Source of the DNA: Porites lobata
Taxonomy: Eukaryota; Cnidaria; Anthozoa; Scleractinia; Poritidae
DNA length: 64,000 nt
Assembly: GCA_942486035.1 (NCBI GenBank)
Contig: CALNXK010000013.1
Location: 4,411,001 to 4,475,000 of the forward strand
Direction: 5' to 3'
Part shown: in pieces, positions 1 to 12,404 of the stretch
Layout: every line of letters begins with the position of its first letter
Position numbering within the stretch: the first letter of the stretch is position 1
The notes under the pieces: generated by a model
Seen by the model: the letters and a program-made list of their open reading frames with translations, nothing else
Told to the model about the DNA's origin: nothing
Database searches by the model: none
Program-made: the position numbers and the translations under genes

Positions 1-447
1 ATCGACTACAGGAGCCGCTTTTTGCTTAGCGTAACTTGCAATTTTTCGAGCGACATGTTCACACTCGGATAGTGCACAGCTAAGTGTTTGAAGCAGTCCC
101 AAGTAGATGAATCATCAACACATCATCGCTAAACTAAAGAAGCTTAATTTCGTAGAAAAAAAACTTGAGGGATCGAAATGAATCTTGTCATGTTACTCTG
201 CAGTTCTTAGTACCATTTTTATATTATGTGCGGAGACCTTGCTCCGTATCTTCTGTTATAATCTCGGATCTCGTTCACCTGTTTAAGCATTAGTATCATC
301 GTAAAATAATTCGCTTTCTTTACAGATTTTCTTCGATATATCTATCGAAAACATCAATTTTTCCATTACTGATCTAGACGATAATCATTCGTTCCTAATT
401 GTTGTACTTGATTCTTAGTTACGAATGTGCGAGATTTTTTAGCATGC
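1..447. other. Gene-free, nothing recognised
   Basis: AT-rich sequence with stops in all frames. I see no conserved coding segment, inverted repeat or tandem repeat. Confidence 0.5.
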
Positions 448-453
448 AGTCGC

Positions 454-851
454 TAGGGGCACCCAACGAGGATATAGTTCAAAATCACTTAACATAGCAT
501 TGTTGAACGTATTTTAGTATTTAAACGGTAGATATAGGCATATTTTTATCCCCTAAAAACTTTTCATCTGTTCGGATTTCCTAGCTGAAAGTCTAGTGAT
601 CCGAAAATTATAGGGATCAAAACTTACCTTTTCGAAAATTTCAGCCTGGAAAAGGCTCCCGAAAATTCTAGGTGGCCATTTTTAGGATAAATATCCGTTT
701 AAAATGGGTAATTATACCATTTTGTAGATGTTCGAAAATCTTAGGAGAGGCAGGCAAGCAAGAAATTTTACAACAAATGTTCCGAAAATTCTAGTTCTCA
801 AATCGTCTTCCGAACAGATATTTTCCCGAAAATTGCCGTTGGGTGCCCCTG
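454..851. mobile_element. MITE, CAGGGGCACCC family, copy 1
   Basis: The ends are inverted: TAGGGGCACCCAACG on the left and CGTTGGGTGCCCCTG on the right. The 6-bp direct repeat AGTCGC lies immediately outside both ends (448-453 and 852-857). There is no open reading frame, so it is non-autonomous. A closely similar copy lies at 15869-16265, and a third element with the same ends at 23430-23840. Termini of the form CAGGG with 5-8 bp target duplications are typical of hAT elements; that class assignment is inference. Confidence 0.85.
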
Positions 852-857
852 AGTCGC

Positions 858-3297
858 AATATTAAGAACTGGAAATAAAGCATCACCATCAACTTAGGTG
901 TTTAATATTGAAATTCATTAAAAATCATTTTGTTTATTTAAGACCATTTACTAGTTTAAAGAAGTGTTGTTCAGTTTTTGGAATTAAAATAAATGATTGG
1001 GAAAGAAGACAGAAGAGTGGAAAAATTTTGTTTCGATAAGCCTTTTGCCTGCCAGACGTTGGCTAAGCCGGTATCAGTTGCTTCCTCCGAGTGGGAACCT
1101 GCTAAAATTTTAGGATAGTGACATTACTAATTTTTAATTTAATTGCAAATTCTTCAGAGAGCTGAGAATTTCATAAGTAAAATTTTAACTAAACACAGTC
1201 AAACCAGGTTATTTAGAGTCAAATTAAAAACGTTTCACACATGAGAAGCGAAAGAAAAAACCTGTTTTAGATCAGCCAAGTGAAAAGTTTCAAAAAGTTA
1301 ATAGTTGTTTGATCAAAAAAGGTTGGAAATGCATTGCAAAATTAACAGCTTCTCACCTTCGAAGAAATTTCCTGAGTACATAAGATCAGCAGCGATACCA
1401 CGATACAAAACGGGAAGAAAAACCGAACCATTCTTTTAGACGTTTTCTTTCAGCAATCTCCGAGCAACGAGGAAGGTGAGTTTTCGAAAAGGAACAGCGC
1501 TATGAGGTGACCGACCTCTGCTGGGAACACGAAAAATCTGGTAGGAATTTATTTACAAAGCATTGTGTTATTGACGTTCCCTCGTCAAAGGGAGAGAAAG
1601 AGAGCACTTATTACACTTGGAGGGGTAGGGAAGGGGACAATACGAAAGGGTGTACCATGTACCAAGCAATGATTGGGAAGAGCAAAACCAATGAACAACA
1701 CCGGATCAAAACATTATAATCTATAGGTAACAGAGATCTGAATTTAAGTTTTCCTTAAACAATTATTGTCTAGATGGGTTTTTCTACTGAAATTTTTTCT
1801 CGTGCTATCTGTGTGTAATAGACAATTTCATGATAGGGGATGATTTTCACATTAATCAACGTCATCACGATACAGCTTTTAATGTATCGATCGCCGTCGG
1901 CTTTCCTTTAATCGCGTTTGTTTTTAGTCGATAGTACCCAATGTGTCTCGGAAATAAAATTCTGTAGGGCTAAATTTTAGTTTAATACATATCCACGAAA
2001 TTCAGTCGGAACAAATGCCTTGTTGAATTATTAGTCGGTGCTTGGTGTATCAGCGCTGACTGTTCTATCAATCAATCAATCAATCGTTTATTTAACCACG
2101 TAACGTCCAGTGAGCTGAAAAGCTCGTTGAAAATACGTACGTGCTAATTTGTTGAGTCAATTAGTCAGCAGCCCTTGTTTGTTTCATTAAACTCGGTAAA
2201 AATTGGAAACAGAAGATTTGGGAGATTTCTAATCAGTTAATTTTCGGATCTAAGACCTCAGCAATCAGAAAAAATAAAGTTAAAAACTTGAGGAAGATTA
2301 AAGGAGACCCTTGAGTAGCGCAAGGTACTTTATATAAACGCGCGGCATCAAATAATACCCTGTTAAATTTAAAATCATTATTCATTAAAAAATAGATGTT
2401 TCTCGATTATCTCTCCATTAATTCATGAGGCGGTTTTGATATTTAGTGGATTCCAGCATATGCGTCTCTCCTTCGCTTTTGCCCGCTGACACTTTTTTAA
2501 AAAAGGAAACGATAACAACTGTTTTGCGCGTGGATAAATTATCGATATTTTTTAACTACACGCCGATCCCGATGGCATCGCAGGACTTGAAAAAATTTCC
2601 ATACCTTGTGTGATGTCCAATCTCACGTCAGACAACGGAGATTACGTTTAACCCAAAGGCAAATAGTTAGCCGGAAATTCAACATAATTTGTTGAATTCT
2701 TCTGCAGGAAACGGGGAAAATTGTGGACGAGCCACACACAAACGCCAATTACAGATAACGTGAAAGATCTCGTTTATTACATTTTAAAATTATTCATGGT
2801 TATTTCTATAATTAAGTATTGTTATTGATAGTCTTCATTCAAAGTCAAAATTAATTAGACAGTTTAGTGCTGAAATAGTCACGGTAAATTTCTCAGATAT
2901 GTTTTCGTAGACTTTCAGTATAAGCTTATCTACCAATGAACCTAATACTGGGTTGTACACGAGAAAAAAGTAATAACCGAGAGTGGAAGAACTTTGACAT
3001 AAACTGATCAAATTGTTGACGACGATTGCAACTAGGAAAAAATAGCCTTTATTCTAATCTACTGACGCGAGTGTAGCAAGGTGATTGTTATGTAAACTTT
3101 TAAACTGATGGGTAAATTTATTTTCAATTTACTCCCTATTCCCTATACGTTGAACCACACCAAAGCAGATCACATCGCCAGCTTTTTTGTGGACTTTTCC
3201 CACGAATTTCCTTGCGCCCTCCTATGTAAAATGTTCTTTGAACTGGCTGACTTGGGGGAAATTTGGCACCCTGTTCCCTAAAATTGCGTTCTAGGAG
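858..3297. other. Gene-free stretch with one simple repeat
   Basis: No coding segment is recognised; the longest open frame (1507-1719) has no family features and begins at a non-ATG codon. A short (ATCA)n tract lies at about 2066-2085. Confidence 0.5.
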
Positions 3298-3306
3298 CAC
3301 TTCAGT

Positions 3307-3508
3307 TAGCCTGCGTAGCAAGCGTTTTGCAACAAGAGTACAACGGTTTGCTTGTTAACGCATTGAACTGTATTTTTAAAAGCAATCTGTCCTTGAACAA
3401 TTTGAAATGGCTGACTTCGTCGAGAAAGTTGGGACTAGTGCACCTTTTTTTTGCTCCGCTCTAACTTTCGCGCAATAATTCGATTGGAAACGCTTGCTAC
3501 GCAGGCTG
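3307..3508. mobile_element. Foldback MITE with 9-bp target duplication (MULE-like), member 1
   Basis: The ends are inverted copies of AGCCTGCGTAGCAAGCGTTT. The 9-bp direct repeat CACTTCAGT flanks the element at 3298-3306 and 3509-3517. The 202-bp interior has no coding capacity. It shares TAG-type ends and target-repeat length with elements at 19120, 27487, 29169, 55023, 55944 and 58543. A 9-11 bp target duplication points to Mutator-like transposition; that is inference. Confidence 0.85.
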
Positions 3509-3517
3509 CACTTCAGT

Positions 3518-4330
3518 TGAAGAATTTAATTGTTTTTTCTTACCCCAGATTATTAAATCATAGATGCAAGATCTCGAACAGATCACCGCAAGGTGAAAGC
3601 CGCGCCAGATTTGCGTGTCAATGTCACGATTTCTGTTCCACTTCCGCCAACGTTTTCCCTCCTTGTTTGCTTTGTGGTTGCATTGTATTAGTAAGAAACA
3701 CCATTATACATTTTACAACGAGGTATCAATAGTACGTAAATCTCTCGGTCGGTTGTTAAAGAAGGTCTCACTGCTAAAGCGCTTTTTAAAAAAAAAATCA
3801 GTGGACCTACATGTGTATACTTTAGTAAGTCCGGGAATAGGGAAAGTGGACAAACATTTTTCTTATCTGCCGATCTGCACCGTATGCGTCAATAATAAGG
3901 TTAACCGCGAACAATAATTACACATTAGGAATGGCAAAATTATAGAAGGTTTCAGAACGTAGCTTAACACTGGATAAATTCAAGTCATTACTTCAACTAG
4001 GTCTAAATCTAACAATAGTTTTAAGTCAATCACCCTCCGTCCTCAGTGGGTTTAGGTAGATAAATTAATTAATTTAATTAATTTATTGTTTTTGATAGCC
4101 GTTACAAAAATACCGGTACTTCATCAACGTTGTTCACAACAAACCATGATTAGAGTTAACTAGGCCAAACTTAAAACGGTTACACTGGCGTGGTTAGCCT
4201 GACAGTGAGCCCTCGGGAGGGTGGGGACTTTTTCCTCTCTCCCCCACCCCCTGGCTAAACTGGGATAAGTAAATAACCGGACCAACGAGCTTTTATAGGA
4301 TGACAATGTAGTTTTGTAGTTTTGTAGGTT
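3518..4330. other. Gene-free, small hairpin only
   Basis: No coding segment recognised. A purine/pyrimidine-rich stretch at 4194-4257 starts with TAGCC and ends with GGCTA, but no flanking direct repeat was found. Confidence 0.4.
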
Positions 4331-4340
4331 TAGGATTTTG

Positions 4341-4397
4341 TTGTTATTTTTATTATGTAAAGCGCTTTTGGACCATTGGGAATTAGCGCTCTATAAA

Positions 4398-4450
<53 letters not shown>
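4341..4450. repeat. (ATT)n microsatellite joined to a short GCGC-type repeat end
   Basis: About 17 ATT units (about 4398-4449) directly follow the string TTAGCGCTCTATAAATA. A similar arrangement in the opposite orientation is at 14580-14630, where (AAT)n leads into TTATATAGCGCC. The repeated pairing suggests the 3' end of a short retroposon carrying its own microsatellite tail. Confidence 0.5.
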
Positions 4451-4451
<1 letters not shown>

Positions 4452-4545
4452 AGGAAGCAATCTCACACATCAGGAACAAAAAAGAAATGAAAAAAGTACA
4501 TCCTGCTTCTTTATGAGTAATTTTTATTGGCGCTTTCACTACAGG

Positions 4546-5906
4546 CTACTTGAATTTTAGAGAACTAAACCAGTCAATTTTCTCAAACTTCACAGATCCT
4601 AGTTTTGCCTCGGCAGTAATTGTTCTTGAGTTTCTTTCCCCTTCAGATTCAGGGTTGAGTTTTCCTGTCATTACTGAAAAGTTCTCTCCTTTATCTTCCT
4701 CGTTAACAATCAAATTCACACTGGAATTTATACCTATTTCTTTGAACTTCACATTGATATCTGAAGAAGCAGATTCCTCTAGCAACTTGATGCAAATATT
4801 TCCTATGAGATAAAAATGTATTTTAAATGCCACATCAAACATCAAAGATATGTTACGTTTTCTTTATTTCCTTATTTCTTTATTTATAACAACTTTTTTG
4901 CACAAAGATAGACAGTAAGAAAAAAGGATGGCTGGGAAAAGGGTGCCAACAGAGAGGAACTGAATCCTCATGCAAAGCAGACCCTCTCCCTAAGTTTTCA
5001 TTAGATGAAAAGCATAAAGTTAAATGTTGGAAACTAAAAAAAATATACCTTTTGCTAAAAAGAATCACTTTTTTTGAGTGTGTTAAGCATAGTGAAAACT
5101 GGATCAGGTTATGTAGGAAATGGAGTTCACTAAACTGTACTGCTGTGTTGTTTTCACACATGTTGTTTTTAGGACAGAAACTACTGACAGTACAAGTTTA
5201 GTTTTCTGCAGTACCAGTGTAAGTATATTATCTTGGCCACTCCATCAGCAATTTGCCTTACCATGTACTAAATAATATATGAGCAAACATTAACTTAAAT
5301 CTTAAATGAGTCAGAGAAAAATGAGTGAGACATCAATAATCATAGATCATGACCCTTCTAAGAGAACCCAATTTGCGCCCTGGCAAGCTTTCAACAATAC
5401 ATCTGCTCAACTAGATATAATCGATCTTGGATCTGAGCTTCACATGTTCTTTAGACACTTGCATTAACCCTTTAAGTCTCAATAGTGACCAACAGCAATT
5501 TTCTCCTAACAATATCCATACATTGTCATGAGATGAGGTTATGAGAATTAATTAAATGATCACCTATGAGAAAATACTTTGATTTTTTATCAAATTCTCT
5601 CAACTCATTCTTTATGGAAATGTATAGAGATCAGTTTGGAGAATTTGTATGTGGATATTGGGGCTTAAAGGGTTAAATCACTTATGTAAATAGTAATATA
5701 CCTTCTTTTGACTTCAGTGTTACAATGTCATGATGTGCCAAGTTGACATTGATGTTACCTTGTTTTGTGACTGCCTTTAGCTTCCCAGATGCTGAACCAA
5801 CTGAAATGTCTCCTTGTTCAACATCTACTTCAGTTAAACCTGAAAAAAGAAAGACATGCAATGTACAACAACAATAATAATAACAATAATATTATTATTA
5901 ATAATG

Positions 5907-5941
<35 letters not shown>

Positions 5942-7951
5942 CACCAGATGCTTGTAGGTCATTATACACCGTTGCATGCTGTACATAAAAGCAAATAAGT
6001 TACTTTATCTCCCTTAATCGTAGACTACTAGCAGCTGCAAGTTATTATAAATGTTGATCAAAAGTGGAACTGAATAGAACCAGGGATAGCATTCTGGTGA
6101 GATCTCTCACATAGCTGGTCAGATTAAAATCCCTGGGCTGGCATTTTACTTCTGTTAACAAATATTTTATTTTTTACAGTACTTATTGTTTTTTGTTCCT
6201 TGTATTTTATCATTCAACCCAGAAAACCTTGAACACTTTTCAGGATCGTTTATTGTCCTTAGTCCAAAAGCAATAAAGATCAGGGCATGCCAGAAAACCA
6301 TAAAATAAGTATCGTTGTTGCTTGCAGCTTAGTTTTGTCAAACCTGATTGGCTTTTTCTGGTGTTCAAGGTTTTCTGAGTTTCACAGTAACAACATAGAT
6401 TAATTCCAGATAACTTATTTTGTTTATTTTGGGGATACATGTATGATCTAGAGAAGCTAATAGCTTATTTGTTGTGAGTATTCAAGCATTTTAAAATATA
6501 CCCAATCAATTACTTACCATGAACATCGCCTAACCTGACATCCCCTCCTTTAGATGTCAACTCTGCCCTCAGAAGGTACGTAGCTTTCACATCGATATCA
6601 CCATCCTCTGTATCAACACAAAATTTCTTTCCTTGCAGCTTTTTCACAGAGATGCTCCCTTGCTTTTTAGTATCAAGAATTCCAAACTCAAACAATAACT
6701 GTGGGTCACATGTAATGTTCCCACCATTTGTTTCTACACTCAAACGAGATCCTTTCAGGTTTTTCAAATGACAAGATCCTTGCTCTGTGATAACTTCATA
6801 AAGATGTCCTTCTAAATTCTGAACATCAACATCTGCATCACCTGTGACTTCAATCTCAACACCATAATCGACAGGGACATGAAAATGCATGCTGATGTTC
6901 TTAGGAGGATAGTTGAATTTCCTTTGCTCCAAGCAAGTTACCTGGAGGAACATAAAAAAACACAGAAATTTCTTAAAGATTATGGAGGTAAATTGTTTAC
7001 ATAATGTAATCATATTTTCTGTTTTTTTCTTTTAGTGGTTCAAGATTTTGACCTTGCTTAACATCCTTTAATTTCCAGTCAGAGAATACAGGAAGGTTTT
7101 TAATATGGGGCACATTATAATCAGACAACTCCTGTGCAAAATGTGTCTAGCAAAGACGAGCGAGGAGAGACGGCTATATTCACAGGCTATGATCAGCCTG
7201 GACTTCAACACTGTTTTTTTTTGGAGGGAGGAGGAAAGTATTTGTGATTGCTGTAATGTCACATGATGTTTGTCATCCAATAGGATGCTATATTCTACAT
7301 CTGCTTGCGATCTTGTACTCAGTAGCTCTCACTCAAGTGAATCTAATGGATTAAACATTGATTTTTTACGTCTACAAAGACTGATTTGCTACAATACAAA
7401 ACACGGAACATTATAATTGCCAGTGCTTTGAAGATTGTTATCTTGAAACTTGACAGTTTTTTTTGTCCAAAATTGTGGCTGAAACAGGGCTTCAGTGCTT
7501 GAATAATTTGCATATTTCCAACCACTTCACTGTGACCAACTTCATCAACACAGTTCACAAAAGCAAAGTTATACTTTTGCAATGCACCAAATTTCCTACT
7601 CCCTTTTTCTGTTCTCACCTCCATATAATCTCTGGAAGGTGACATGACTGCCCTGACATTATACTGTATGTCTTGCTGAAATGCTGTCTTCACTTTAGGG
7701 GACAGCTCTTCTGTTGTTTCTGTCTCCAGGTAAAGGAATCCCACTACAGCCTTGATATGTCCAAACTGGACGGGATCGATGGCTTCCACTTTCACTGAAT
7801 AAGGACTCTTGATTATGATAGTTTGAGGTCCCATCAAGGGCGCTGGTATTGTAGCATGGTCCATGCACTGAGTTTTCTGGCGAAGCTGTACACGATTTAG
7901 CAAAATAGCAGCTCGCTTTATATTCTGAAACAATCTTCTACTTTTAAACAT
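4546..7951 (-). CDS. FAM185A: FAM185A-like protein (DUF4097-type beta-helix), 4 exons
   Basis: Exons on the minus strand are 7951-7619, 6941-6518, 5839-5702 and 4802-4546, joined in phases 0, 1 and 1, giving about 383 residues, close to the vertebrate FAM185A length. All junctions are GT-AG: donors GTGAGA, GTAAGT and GTATAT, acceptors CTCCAG, TTTCAG and CATAG. The N-terminus is basic and could be a mitochondrial presequence (MFKSRRLFQNIKRAAILLNR). The rest is a run of short hydrophobic beta-strand repeats, such as GDADVDVQNLEGHLY, QGSISVKKLQGKKF and QGDISVGSASGKLKAV, the pattern of the DUF4097 putative-adhesin fold. The molecular role of this family is not well established. An AATAAA lies just past the stop (4523-4528 on the complement). 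Introns 2 and 3 hold a microsatellite and a TTAA-flanked MITE. The start is the first ATG of exon 1 and faces PFDN1. Confidence 0.85.
5464..5676. mobile_element. TTAA-flanked MITE, copy 1 (piggyBac-like signature)
   Basis: It begins TTAACCCTTTAAG and ends CTTAAAGGGTTAA, so a TTAA target duplication encloses ends starting CCC. It lies in intron 3 of FAM185A. A second copy, alignable over nearly its whole length, is at 62829-63032. TTAA targets with CCC-type ends are characteristic of piggyBac; there is no transposase here. Confidence 0.75.
5869..5941. repeat. (AAT)n microsatellite
   Basis: Imperfect AAT/ATT tract in intron 2 of the FAM185A-like gene. Confidence 0.9.
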
Positions 7952-8122
7952 CCTGGAAACTTTTTAAAACAAACTTAACCATAAAAAATATTGAAAACGT
8001 CCGTTGCACCGTCCGCCATGTTGGATTCTGAGCCCATAATTACCAGCGGTGGCACGTAGAGCGCACAAGCAATGAAGAACTTGAACTTAGTCTCCAGATC
8101 TCCACGTTCACTTTGTTTCAAG
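7952..8122. promoter_or_regulatory. Candidate bidirectional promoter, FAM185A / PFDN1
   Basis: Only 171 bp separate the two divergent start codons. Two sites match the YY1-type core (ATGGCG/CGCCAT): GTCCGCCATGTTGG at 8011-8024 and CAAGATGGCGAC at 8119-8130, the second overlapping the PFDN1 ATG. YY1-type sites at start codons are common in TATA-less housekeeping promoters. No TATA box stands out. Use as a shared promoter is inference from spacing and motifs. Confidence 0.55.
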
Positions 8123-11100
8123 ATGGCGACGACATTTGATCAGGAGCTGCGAAAGGTACGTTGGTTTTTTTTGGATCCTTTAGCTATGGAGGCAGGAATA
8201 TTTTTTATCAAAGTCTTTTTGGCTATGAAAATTAATAATTCTAAGGCCATGCGATGTTTTCTCGATGACTGGCATTGCAACACTTAAGTTTGAGGGCTGT
8301 AAATTTAACAGTGCAGAGCAAAAATATAAGCTTACCTCGGTCACCCAAGTTGAAGTACATTCACAGTCCCTCTCTTAAATGTATTTAGAGAATTAAAATG
8401 AAACGTGAAAAAATAACGGATTTTTCTGTTTGAAAGGCAGTTGCAAACATACAGGCTATCGTCAAAATAATATTTGTGAACATTGCCTCCTAAAGTCCTA
8501 GGGCAATCAAGATATGTTGCAGTTATTTTTTTATTTCAGTCAGTTTTTGTTTTTCCTTGTTTCTGGGTGTGGTAATGTAAGCTAATAAATTTGAAACAAA
8601 GGTAAAACAGAAATTAACTGAAATGAAAAAATTACCTGCAACATCAATCACCTGTAATCAACTGCAAATGGAAATTGAATAAGAGATAAAATCTTACCTG
8701 TTGAATTTGAATTTGCTGTGGTGCGAAGTGGAACTGAAGTTGTTTTACAATGCAAAAACTATGTTCAAGTCAACCTTTTAACCGTTGTTGATTTCACAAT
8801 GCTTTATGTGGTAACGCCCTGGTTGTTATTATCGTCTTGTGTTTCATTGTTGGTTATTAATTTATTAACAATTTGAATTAACGGTAATAATTAGTGACAA
8901 GGGTCAAAACTCGATAGCTGCTCTTGTACAATCAGTGCCTCCGGTGCGATGCAATGCACCGCGAGGTAACATTCCACGATGACCATTCAGTTAAAACGAA
9001 AACAACAAGGCAATATCTGCATGTATATGCAATCAAACTTGAAACAATCTCAGAACCAAGCAGAAAAGCTCAAGAAACTTTCAGATGTCAAATGCAAAGT
9101 TAACTTCCGCTCCAGTCAAGTGGAGGCATTCATAAATCGAGAAGTCAGTAGTCAATTTCTGATCATTTTGAATACGAAGACTTTTATTTTAAATGGAAAA
9201 GAGTGGCCCATCGTACATTTTATCCCTTAAACTGTTGTTGGAATGAATTTTGTGAAAAAAATGCGTGTAATACTTGAGTACGGCTTGAAAATAAATCGGC
9301 CCTCAAATTAATTTCATCCCTTGTCTCTTTTTTCTTACTCTCTCTCGAATTGTTAATAAATTAATAACCAACAATGAAATGCGAGATAATAATAACAACC
9401 AGCAGATGACCACCTAAAGCATTGTGAAATCAACAACAGTTAAAGCATCGACTTGAACATAGTTTTCTCATTGTAAAACAACTTCACTTTCACTTCATAC
9501 CACAGCAAATTCAAGAATAAAACAAAACAGTTAAGATTTTATCTCTTTTTTAATTTCCATTTGCAGTTTACAAATAAGAGCGTGGGTTCCCTATGATCAC
9601 CTCTTTAAATTATCAAGAAATAACAGATCTTAATTATCAAGGTGATATAAACCCCTCTGTGGACCCACTGTAATTGGCTAGACTATAGTGGTCTCCCTGC
9701 TTCATAATTTTGTGTGAGTAAGTATTGTTTTCTAGTTAGGCCAAGCTAAATAAATAAACAAACGTATGGCTACTGTATTAAAGAAACAATGACGAGTTAT
9801 CTACTTTAAATTGTTGATTCTAAATGCAAGAGTCAAACATGTCAGGTAAATGCTTTTTAATACAGGCATTTCAAGAACTTCAAGGGAAGATGATTGAAAC
9901 TACACAGCGAGTTAAGTTAGCAGAAGGTCAAATAATGCAGCTGAGAAGGAATATAGCTCACGCCAAACTTACAGACCAAGAACTTGCTTCCTTGCCTCAA
10001 GATACAAAAACATATGAGTCTATAGGAAGAATGTAAGTGGCTAAGCTTTTGCATTAAAATTATATTGCAGGTGCCCAGCTCTGTTTGGTTGAAGCTTAAA
10101 ATGTAAGAGGATGAACTGGTAATTTTGAAGGAAATTCTGTCTTAACAAGCCTGAGGACCCCATCCTCAATTTGTTTAAAAACTCTAGATCTATTTTCAGA
10201 CCAAGACTGGTAAAGAAGACTTTGGCACCATACAATCTAGCCTACATTGCCTCTGACTCAAGCATAGTCTACATGCTTATGTACCTAAATTTAGACATAG
10301 GCACAGACATAGACAATGTTTTAGTTTGGGTCTTCTATCTACAGCTTAGAACAAGACATGATGATATCTTGCCAAAAATGCTCTTGTTTTCTGGTCCTTG
10401 TCTTAAAGCACAAGGTGTTTAATAAAGTCCATTGGGACTCAGCCAGACAAAACTGTTAGCATTCAACAAGTAAAACATACGATAAATCTATCATGTTTCA
10501 AGGATGGATTTAAATGTTAGTACAAGGATTGGTTAATGCATGAACAATAATGTGCTGCTTTTTTTCCAAATTAGGTTTGTCCTTCAACCTGTTTCTCACA
10601 TTAGAAAGGAACTTAGTGAAAAACTCCAGAGTAATGAAGAAAAAATAAAGAGCATTGAGGTAGCTATCTGTAACTGTGGATGTGCTCATAGTCATCTTTT
10701 TCAAACTTATTTCCATAATCCATTCTCATTCTTAAAGCTCATGGGGAAAGAATCAGGAAAAAAAGATCTGCACAAGATGCTGTCCCACTCCAGGTTTTAG
10801 GAATTATCTTAATTGGATATTAGTCAGCTTGATAAATCTGAAATAGAAAAGGCAAAACTTAGGGCTTAAAATAAAACTTTGATTATTTCTTTAAGTTTGT
10901 TTTCTTGTTATCTCCGAGACTAGTTTGGGGAGTGTGTGAGTTATTAATATTGAAACTGGTAAAGATGAAATGTCTGCTATAGCATTCAAAAGTGTACAGT
11001 AAAGCTGTGATAATGAACCATTAGGAAAGACCCGAGTATAGTGTAGTAAAATATTATTTTTTCCTATCTTGAACAGTTAAAGTGAATTAATAATCAGTTT

Positions 11101-11269
11101 ATTGAGTACAATGTGTTTTATTGTCTTGTATGTTATGGTTGTGATGCAGTACATTTATACAGTCATTTCCTTGTATTATTTCTTGCAGGCGAACAAGGAA
11201 TATCTTCAGAAAAGTGTTAAAGAGCATGAAGATAACATAAGAGAGATGCTAGCCAGTAGACCGAAATAA
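8123..11269 (+). CDS. PFDN1: Prefoldin subunit 1, 4 exons
   Basis: Exons are 8123-8155, 9866-10032, 10575-10659 and 11189-11269, in phases 0, 2 and 0, giving 121 residues against 122 in human. It is the beta-type subunit of the hexameric prefoldin chaperone, which hands unfolded actin and tubulin to the cytosolic chaperonin CCT. The protein opens MATTFDQELRK. A first coiled-coil helix follows (FQELQGKMIETTQRVKLAEG), then the beta-hairpin segment around YESIGRMFVLQP, and a C-terminal helix with KEYLQKSVKEHEDNIREML. This is the standard beta-prefoldin layout. All introns are GT-AG (GTACGT, GTAAGT, GTAGCT). An AATAAA lies 16 bp past the stop at 11285-11290. Intron 1 (1.7 kb) contains a long inverted-repeat element. 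The start codon is set by the conserved first exon and lies in a YY1-like site. Confidence 0.95.
8652..9571. mobile_element. Foldback element with about 230-bp terminal inverted repeats
   Basis: The segment at about 8652-8882 is the imperfect reverse complement of about 9345-9571. Matched pieces include ATTTGCTGTGG with CCACAGCAAAT, GATTTCACAATGCTTTA with TAAAGCATTGTGAAATC, and TTGTTGGTTATTAATTTATT with AATAAATTAATAACCAACAA. The roughly 460-bp loop has one 83-residue open frame without family features. It lies wholly in PFDN1 intron 1. No clear target duplication seen. Confidence 0.7.
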
Positions 11270-11290
11270 CTAATGTACTGTGATAATAAA

Positions 11291-12404
11291 TGTTATTGTG
11301 TGTTCCACAATTGGCCCTATCTTATATCATCGTGATACAAACTGGACTACCTCTCCCAGTCTATTGTTAAGTCTCCTTTCAATTTACTAAACAAAAACTG
11401 TAGTAGAATTTAAAGTTTTTGGTGATATTGAAAACGACAGCAGCTTCTGTCCTATCCAACTGACAGGTAACTGACTAGAGAATGGCTACACTGTAAATCC
11501 TTGTTCATACAACCATCTGTAAGTTTGTTGAACTGGCACAGATGCTTAATCAATTCAGTAGAATTCAGAGTTATGTGTTTACACAATAAAAAAGTCTTCA
11601 CTATGCAGGCTCTGTGTTCCATAAATACTATTAATTTTTCTCAGATATTAGGTTTGACTACTAAACTATTTTATCATTGGAGATTAAGAAAGATCAGAGC
11701 TCATAATAAGTTTTGCGGAATTAATGTTTCTTTGTTTTTGTTTAGAAACATGTTTTCTTTGGTTTTAGAAGGAAACCATTTTGATCTTTATTATATTCAG
11801 CAAGAAATCTCATGATAAATGGTGATTTATGATAAAATTTTGGTTGGAATTTAACTGGAAATCCTAAATGATAATTTCAGAAATACATGGGATTTTTAGA
11901 AGTGAAACATCATCCATTTGCAACAGTTAATGATAATTAAAGTTGGCCAGTTCCTTGATATAACTGACCTTTGAAAATCATCATGGCAAGACTTGTTAGT
12001 GAATTGGATTACTGACATCCCACCAAAAATTTCCAGTGAAGGTTTAGATGTTTCCCTATAGAGGTGCCTCCTCCCACCCCTTATATTTTACATTACGGTG
12101 TTGTTTCTTTTACTACACCCCAACATCAACCACCCCCCTCCCCCCCACCCCTTATAACCTCAAATCATCTCAGTCCCCAAATTGAAAACGGGTGTGTCAA
12201 GGTGTGGCTCGGGATATAAGAAGTCTTAGATGTATACATGAAGTACAGACTGTCAGAAATGTTTTTTTCTTGATAAAATAGTCTAGTTTGTCGGTGATGA
12301 AATTCGTGCAAAAATGCTTCACAAAACGTTCTATGTTTGAAAAATTTTTTTGAATTTTGAGGGGGAACAAACTAAATCACAGGAAAGTCCTGTATTGAAG
12401 ACCA
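11291..12404. other. Gene-free, nothing recognised
   Basis: Sequence downstream of PFDN1. The open frame at 11501-11815 has a low-complexity composition and no family features. C-rich tracts occur around 12070-12160. Confidence 0.45.

Noticed and set aside
4330..4539. Poly-Asn small protein
   Set aside because: It is a translated ATT/AAT microsatellite.
5789..5998. Asn-rich small protein overlapping FAM185A exon 3
   Set aside because: It is the antisense of a real exon followed by a translated microsatellite.
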